Source of the DNA: Spirochaetaceae bacterium
GTDB taxonomy: Bacteria > Spirochaetota > Spirochaetia > DSM-27196 > SKKC01
NCBI GenBank assembly: GCA_003554375.1
Contig: PWGF01000096.1
Location: forward strand, 1 to 6,553
Length of the DNA stretch: 6,553 bases
Reading direction: 5' to 3'
Below, piece by piece: positions 1 to 3,643 of the stretch. The notes below the pieces were generated by a model. It made no database searches. It was not told the DNA's origin and saw nothing but the letters and a program-made list of their open reading frames with translations. The first letter of the stretch is position 1, and each line of letters begins with the position of its first letter. The position numbers were made by a program, and so were the translations under genes.

Positions 1-58
1 CACGGTGGCCAAGCTCTCGAAGTGCGCGCATGCGCCTCCGGGGGTCGTCGGTTGGTTC

Positions 59-90
59 GGCCGCCCGCCCTATGGTGGGCGGCCTTTGTT
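59..90 (+). terminator. Rho-independent terminator of an upstream transcript
   Basis: An 11-bp GC-rich stem (59-69 with 74-84, one G-U pair) closes a CTAT loop and is followed by TTTGTT. The T-run lies on the + side only, so it should end a rightward transcript. No + frame has a stop codon between base 1 and the stem, so the gene it serves either stops before the window or is a non-coding RNA. Confidence 0.8.
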
Positions 91-228
91 CGGTACGATC
101 ACGCACCGTACTCTTGTGCTGCTTACTCTTGCGGTGAGCGGCGCGATTCCGCTCAATTCAGCCGGTATAGGTCGGTCTCGCACAGAGAATTTCCAAGGAC
201 TCGGTAACTCCCCCCCGTTTCTTTAGGT

Positions 229-235
229 AAGGAGG
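229..235 (+). promoter_or_regulatory. Ribosome binding site selecting the GTG start at 247
   Basis: AAGGAGG is a full Shine-Dalgarno match 11 nt before GTG 247. Another GTG at 236, in a different frame, touches this site and is too close to be used. The ATG codons at 269 and 281, in the 236 frame, have no site of their own. Confidence 0.6.
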
Positions 236-246
236 GTGAAACCGAC

Positions 247-717
247 GTGGGAAACAGTTGCGTTGACGATGACCGCGGCAATGGCCGCACCGATAACCGC
301 CGGCCTTCTCTGTGTTCTCTGTGCATCATCTGGACCCTCGGGTTCGTTGTCTTATCCACCCCGGTGTGGGCCGAGGAGTGCCCTCACATATTGCGTGACG
401 GTGCAGGGCGGCTCTATCTGTTGGCAGTGGAGGAGGGGAGACTCCAGCTTCGGGTCTCCGAAGACGGTGGGGTAACGTTCGTAGAGCCCAGAACCGATCT
501 TACGCGGCCCCTCGAACGTTACCAGGCCGTCCATGCTCTTCAGGTATCCCCTGCGTCCCGGAAGGAGCGCCGGTGGCTCGTGCTCTTCAGTGCGCGAGCA
601 GCGGGACGGTACCGAAAGTTCGCCCTTGAGCTGCAATTGCCCTCGCGTAGCTCGGGCACCCCCGCTCCCTCTTGGAGAAAACCCAAGTGGGAACGCGATG
701 GGGCTGCGGTACCGTAG
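247..717 (+). CDS. Short exported protein with one Asp-box (BNR) motif
   Basis: A 156-residue protein starts at GTG 247 behind a strong ribosome binding site. Residues 1-20 are charged, residues 22-42 are hydrophobic and end in V-W-A, which reads as a Sec signal peptide cleaved after Ala42. The mature part has a beta-rich pattern with an Asp-box at residues 71-78 (S-E-D-G-G-V-T-F, consensus S-x-D-x-G-x-T-F/W). The stretch before it (I-L-R-D-G-x-G-R-L-Y-L) looks like a blade of a sialidase-type beta-propeller. Such propellers need several hundred residues, so this is either a one-blade small protein or a truncated remnant. No continuation is visible in the other + frames. The C-terminal 25 residues are Pro/Ser/Arg-rich and look disordered. 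It converges on the half-PurL gene with a 26-nt gap. Enzymatic activity is not supported; an outer or periplasmic location is inferred from the signal peptide. Confidence 0.55.
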   Translation: MGNSCVDDDRGNGRTDNRRPSLCSLCIIWTLGFVVLSTPVWAEECPHILRDGAGRLYLLAVEEGRLQLRVSEDGGVTFVEPRTDLTRPLERYQAVHALQVSPASRKERRWLVLFSARAAGRYRKFALELQLPSRSSGTPAPSWRKPKWERDGAAVP

Positions 718-725
718 CCGCTTTT
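702..725 (+). terminator. Probable intrinsic terminator overlapping the stop codon
   Basis: A 7-bp stem (702-708 with 713-719, one G-U pair) with a GTAC loop is followed by GC and TTTT (722-725). The TAG stop at 715-717 lies inside the stem. The hairpin is nearly palindromic, but only the + strand has a T-run, so it fits the Asp-box gene and not the convergent gene. Confidence 0.4.
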
Positions 726-743
726 AACTACGAAGCTGTACAT

Positions 744-1841
744 CTATCGCGAGCCAAACAGCTCCGCAGGTGGTTGGTGTGGTATGCGCGCAACTTCGTG
801 TCCGTCGTAGCTGAAGACGGCAGCCGAACCTTCGGTTATCTCTCCGATTTCGGCTGCTTCAACACCAGCGGACCGTGCCGCGCGGAGGACCTCTTCTACA
901 TCCTCGGGGGCCACCTGGAAGAGCATGCGCGCCTGCGTTTCGCAGATGAGTATTTCTTCCGGGCTCAGCCCTTCTTCACGAACAGGGGCAGCAGTCAAGT
1001 CGACCCGCGCCCCCAGTCCACCGAATCGCGCCGATTCGCTCACGGCAGCACCGATTCCGGCTGCCCCCAGGTCGGAGCAGGCGTTTATCTTGCCCGTCGC
1101 AACAGCAGCAAGCGCGGCCTCCATTGTGGCTTTTTCTTCTTCAAAGAGAGCTACGGCCGGACGCATCTCTTCCACGAGCCCGGCACGATAGAGCGTATCG
1201 TTACCGTCGCTTCCTGTTCCGCCAAGAATTACCAAACGGTCACCGGGATTTTTGGCCGGCTTGGTCAGTGGCTTCCGGCTGACCAGCCTCCCGATCACGG
1301 ATGCAACAACAGCCGGAACGATGTCGCTAAACGATGTGGACAACCCGCCGCCTGCTACGAAAACGCCCATCTCCCGACACATGTCGTGTATGCCCCGCAC
1401 GATGAGATCGATACGCTCACCGCTGGTCATGCGCGTACACTTACCGCACGTACACTCTCCTTTAAAGCCGCACGGCCCTACAATGACCTCCTGATCCGGA
1501 GGACGGGTCCCGATGAAGTCCAGAAGAAAGAGCGGACGTGCTCCCATCGCCACGACGTCACGCATTGCACCGCCGGCTCCCGTTGCCGCGGCGTCATACG
1601 GTCGCGGCACGCAAGGCGAGCAATGACTCTCCATCTTTGCCGCTACCAGGCCGTCGTCGTCCGGGAGCTTGAAGACAGCCGCGTCGTCATTTGCGTCGGG
1701 ACCAATCAACAAGCTGCCTGGCGATACGCTCCGCACAGTATCGTTGTGCCGTTTGAACATACCAAAGTCGATTGCCTTGTCCGTGTTGTGGTGAAGATGG
1801 ACAAAGAGCCCGTGCATCAGAGCGTGTTCTACCTTGTTCAT
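744..1841 (-). CDS. Stand-alone AIR-synthase/PurL-like protein, half-length, with Cys cluster
   Basis: This 365-residue protein aligns, from memory of the family, with the first half of small PurL (FGAM synthase), which is usually over 700 residues. Visible PurL hallmarks are the ATP/Mg loop K-M-E-S-H (69-73; Lys69, Glu71, His73 kept), the A-A-A-T-G-A-G-G-A-M-R-D motif (84-95), M-G-A-R-P (99-103), S-D-L-G-A-A-G (256-262), the R-E-E-G-L-S-P region and E-T-Q (301-303). Departures: PurL S-H-N-H-P-S reads S-H-C-S-P-C (72-77); the N-terminal S-E-H-C-S-Y-K motif is absent; a C-x5-C-x-C-x2-C cluster sits at 124-135, suggesting a metal site. The second PurL half is absent and the minus frames beyond the stop show no trace of it. 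Like PurM, HypE or SelD it may work as a homodimer using ATP to activate a carbonyl or acid group. The substrate is unknown, and normal purine synthesis is unlikely. The start at 1841 is chosen because AAGGAGG precedes it; an in-frame ATG at 1901 lacks such a site. Confidence 0.8.
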   Translation of the reverse strand: MNKVEHALMHGLFVHLHHNTDKAIDFGMFKRHNDTVRSVSPGSLLIGPDANDDAAVFKLPDDDGLVAAKMESHCSPCVPRPYDAAATGAGGAMRDVVAMGARPLFLLDFIGTRPPDQEVIVGPCGFKGECTCGKCTRMTSGERIDLIVRGIHDMCREMGVFVAGGGLSTSFSDIVPAVVASVIGRLVSRKPLTKPAKNPGDRLVILGGTGSDGNDTLYRAGLVEEMRPAVALFEEEKATMEAALAAVATGKINACSDLGAAGIGAAVSESARFGGLGARVDLTAAPVREEGLSPEEILICETQARMLFQVAPEDVEEVLRAARSAGVEAAEIGEITEGSAAVFSYDGHEVARIPHQPPAELFGSR

Positions 1842-1848
1842 GCCAAGG

Positions 1849-1855
1849 CCTCCTT
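1849..1855 (-). promoter_or_regulatory. Ribosome binding site fixing the half-PurL start at 1841
   Basis: On the minus strand this reads AAGGAGG, seven bases before the ATG at 1841-1839. It outweighs the longer open frame starting at 1901, whose extra 20 residues would be translated leader sequence. Confidence 0.85.
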
Positions 1856-1942
1856 GCATTGCAAAAGGTGGTCCGGGATCGGTCGATCCGTAGCTAGGCA
1901 ATAGGCACCGAAGCCCTCACGCCGAAGCGTCCCCGCATGAGG

Positions 1943-1980
1943 CCGGCCCGCCACCGTTCCGGCCCGGTTAGGTCCGGCCC
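1943..1980. repeat. Three CCGGCCC direct repeats spaced 15-16 bp
   Basis: CCGGCCC occurs at 1943-1949, 1959-1965 and 1974-1980, just downstream of the predicted minus-strand transcription start. Part of this is explained by the first leader stem; the regular spacing could also suit a repressor. The block is GC-only, so chance is a real alternative. Confidence 0.45.
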
Positions 1981-1993
1981 ATGCAGGCGTCAA

Positions 1994-2021
1994 ATACTAA
2001 AGTGTTGCGGGCGGTTGTCAA
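1994..2021 (-). promoter_or_regulatory. Sigma70-type promoter for the half-PurL gene
   Basis: The minus strand has a perfect -35 TTGACA (2021-2016), a 16-nt spacer and TAGTAT (1999-1994, four of six matches to TATAAT). Transcription would start near 1987, about 145 nt ahead of the start codon. Confidence 0.65.
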
Positions 2022-2055
2022 GCGGTACTGTCGACTGGCCAGGGTCAATGAAGTT

Positions 2056-2090
2056 GGACACTGCAACCGGAAGCGCGACGGAGAGTGTCC
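2056..2090. repeat. Inverted repeat GGACACT / AGTGTCC
   Basis: Perfect 7-bp arms at 2056-2062 and 2084-2090 flank 21 nt. No T-run follows. It lies upstream of the minus promoter's -35 box, a plausible activator or operator position, but no binding factor is encoded in the window. Confidence 0.4.
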
Positions 2091-2125
2091 CCCTTGGCGT
2101 TTGCCTGCTACCCGCGGCGCTGCCC

Positions 2126-2152
2126 GTGACACCCGTAACACCTGTGACACCA
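2126..2152. repeat. Three tandem 9-nt repeats (GTGACACCC-like)
   Basis: GTGACACCC, GTAACACCT and GTGACACCA follow each other without a gap. The unit is not a match to a known iteron or operator that I can name. In one + frame it reads V-T-P repeated, but that frame is not a convincing gene. Confidence 0.6.
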
Positions 2153-2208
2153 CTGTCGGTATCTCTCGCTGCTCTTACTTTTCTTCGCTCTCAACCCCAA
2201 TTGTTTCC

Positions 2209-2243
2209 TTGACTTTCGGACCAACGCGTGAGATTTGTATATC
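2209..2243 (+). promoter_or_regulatory. Weak promoter candidate for the HAD/GH65 operon
   Basis: TTGACT (2209-2214) is a good -35. The -10 is poor: GATTTG lies at the ideal 17-nt spacing with two of six matches, while TATATC (2238-2243) matches better but is 23 nt away. It is the best rightward candidate in the intergenic region, about 180 nt before the start codon. Confidence 0.3.
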
Positions 2244-2249
2244 AACCAA

Positions 2250-2266
2250 GAACGGACTAGAACGGA
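2250..2266. repeat. GAACGGA direct repeat in helical phase
   Basis: Two GAACGGA copies start at 2250 and 2260, ten bases apart, directly after the candidate rightward promoter. Such spacing places both on the same face of the helix, as in some operators. The units are short, so this may be chance. Confidence 0.3.
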
Positions 2267-2423
2267 AGGCTGGAGCGCGCTACCGTAGAGAAGACGTTGA
2301 GTATCCGCAATCAGCGGTTCGAAAGAGCGTCGGCGCCTGGATCAGGGGGAACACACCTGGGCTGAACCGCAGAATTGCCAGGCAGGTTGCGGAGCTTCCA
2401 CTCCGTTCCCAGGACGTGCTGCT

Positions 2424-3629
2424 ATGGAGACATTGAGGGAGTTCTATGAGCTCATAGGCCGCACTACTTCTGCCCGTCGCGCACTGGTTCGGGCACATCT
2501 GATGGGCGAGCCGTCGGAAGAAGCTTCAACATCGCCGGCCCGGACGGATGATCACATCCAAACCTTGCGTACGGTGTTGGATACCCTCCAGGCCAAGCAA
2601 AACGCCGACGGCGTATGCACTCTGCTCACGAAGCCCGAGGGCGATCCTACCGCAATTGGCGTGGACTATGAGACCGAGGAGCTGAGGCGAGATCTCGTTT
2701 TCTTCGAGCACGGAGAGACGGCGCTTCTCGAATTTCTGCACAAACGACTTCCGGACCTTGATGAGCAGATAAGCCGCATCAGCCGCTATCTGGCGCCGGT
2801 GAACCGGGCCACATTCGTCACTGATCGTGACGGAACGGTCAACAACTACTGTGGCCGCTACCGCTCGTCGGTTCAATCCGCGTACAACGCCATCTTTCTG
2901 AGCCGGTTTGCGCAGCGTCGCACCCGCCACGCGCTGGTTCTCACCTCCGCACCGCTTGAGAACATCGGTCTGATGGACCTGAGCGTATTCCCACCGGGAG
3001 TCTTCCTTGTTGCCGGCTCGAAAGGACGGGAACTCCATGATCTCGAGGGGCGACGACACGCATCTCCGCTGGAGCCGGCGAAGGAACAAAGGCTCGCCGA
3101 GCTCAACCACCGGATCGAGCAGCTCGTCCGGTCCCGGAAATATGAGGACTTCGCCGTTATCGGGTCCGGGGTGCAGTTCAAGCTCGGGCAGACCACCGTT
3201 GCGCGACAGGACATGTACTCCAGCATCCCTTCTGAGCGCTCGGAGCTGTTTCTTCACGAGATACGCAGTCTTGTCCGTGAACTCGATCCGGAGAGTGATA
3301 TCTTTCGGATCGAGGATACGGGGTATGACATCGAAATCATCGTGACCCGGTCCGAGGGGGATCGAGATTTCAACAAGGGGGACGGCGTCCGTCTTGCCGC
3401 GGCAAGAACAGGGCTGAACCTTGAAGGTCCGACCATCGTGTGTGGGGACACCGGCTCTGATGTACCGATGGTGGAGGCGGCAAAGGAGGCAGGTGCCGAG
3501 CTGTATACGGTATTCGTAACCTCAAGGCATGATCTCAAAGAACGCGTCTTGCGTGTAGACCCGCGGGCCGTGTTCGTGGACTATCCGGACGCGCTCGTGT
3601 TGGCGTTGAAAGAACTGAGCGAACAATAG
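2424..3629 (+). CDS. HAD phosphatase, class IIB, with an N-terminal helical extension
   Basis: This 401-residue protein has all four HAD motifs: D134-R-D136-G-T138 (nucleophile and acid/base), the T174-S175 motif II, Lys318 in F-N-K-G-D-G, and G-D342-T-G-S-D346. The N-K-G lysine motif and the G-D-x-x-S-D loop match the Cof/sucrose-phosphatase/trehalose-phosphatase branch with a C2B cap, here between about residues 200 and 310. It should hydrolyse a phosphorylated sugar in the cytoplasm; trehalose-6-phosphate or a related sugar phosphate is inferred from the GH65 partner, not shown by the sequence. Residues 1-130 are a predicted mostly helical extension that I do not recognise. ATG 2424 is the only standard start in its open stretch (after the in-frame stop at 2298), and AGGA at 2411-2414 lies 9 nt before it. 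The next gene begins 14 nt after the stop, so both are likely co-transcribed. A stand-alone phosphatase role is likely; the exact substrate is not. Confidence 0.8.
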   Translation: METLREFYELIGRTTSARRALVRAHLMGEPSEEASTSPARTDDHIQTLRTVLDTLQAKQNADGVCTLLTKPEGDPTAIGVDYETEELRRDLVFFEHGETALLEFLHKRLPDLDEQISRISRYLAPVNRATFVTDRDGTVNNYCGRYRSSVQSAYNAIFLSRFAQRRTRHALVLTSAPLENIGLMDLSVFPPGVFLVAGSKGRELHDLEGRRHASPLEPAKEQRLAELNHRIEQLVRSRKYEDFAVIGSGVQFKLGQTTVARQDMYSSIPSERSELFLHEIRSLVRELDPESDIFRIEDTGYDIEIIVTRSEGDRDFNKGDGVRLAAARTGLNLEGPTIVCGDTGSDVPMVEAAKEAGAELYTVFVTSRHDLKERVLRVDPRAVFVDYPDALVLALKELSEQ

Positions 3630-3635
3630 GTGGAG
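3628..3635 (+). promoter_or_regulatory. Ribosome binding site of the HAD-GH65 gene
   Basis: AGGTGGAG overlaps the stop codon of the preceding gene (3627-3629) and lies 8 nt before ATG 3644. The overlap favours translational coupling of the two genes. Confidence 0.75.
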
Positions 3636-3643
3636 ATCTTACA

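Larger units (their letters stand above)
1842..1987 (-). promoter_or_regulatory. Structured 5' leader of the half-PurL gene
   Basis: From the start point predicted for the upstream promoter, the transcript has a leader of about 145 nt. Hairpins visible on the minus strand are: an 11-bp stem with one bulged T pairing 1974-1984 with 1935-1946 across a 27-nt loop; a perfect ACGC-TTCG-GCGT tetraloop hairpin at 1919-1930; and GGATC-GACC-GATCC at 1876-1889. No known riboswitch core was recognised and no T-run follows any of them, so regulatory function is only suggested. Confidence 0.35.
1842..2423. other. Divergent intergenic region without a convincing gene
   Basis: This 582-nt stretch separates the half-PurL gene from the rightward HAD/GH65 operon. 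It holds the half-PurL leader and promoter on its left side, several short direct and inverted repeats in the middle, and a weak rightward promoter candidate near 2209. Open frames crossing it are Arg/Pro-rich, lack good ribosome binding sites and show no recognisable motif. The stretch from about 2267 to 2405 has no strong signal that I can name. Confidence 0.7.

Noticed and set aside
236..475. 79-residue + frame with a signal-peptide-like start
   Set aside because: Its GTG start abuts the Shine-Dalgarno sequence, and after residue 35 the sequence loses any protein-like pattern while the 247 frame shows the Asp-box.
672..1904. 410-residue open frame on the + strand
   Set aside because: It is antisense to the PurL-like gene, has no recognisable motif and no ribosome binding site, and is explained by the codon bias of the real minus-strand gene.
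1937..2212. 91-residue frame with V-T-P repeats
   Set aside because: The repeat comes from the 9-nt DNA repeat; composition is Pro/Ser/Arg-rich and no ribosome binding site is present.
2280..2360. Possible tRNA suggested by GGTTCGAAA near 2316
   Set aside because: No flanking T-stem of five pairs, acceptor stem or D-arm could be found around it.
1981..2436. 151-residue open frame on the + strand that overlaps the HAD phosphatase start by 13 nt
   Set aside because: The overlap suggested coupling, but the frame starts inside the minus-strand leader and promoter, crosses the repeats, is Arg-rich without any motif, and lacks a convincing ribosome binding site.
2526..3257. 243-residue minus-strand frame inside the HAD phosphatase gene
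   Set aside because: It is a shadow of a gene with all four HAD motifs in the + strand and has no domain signal of its own.
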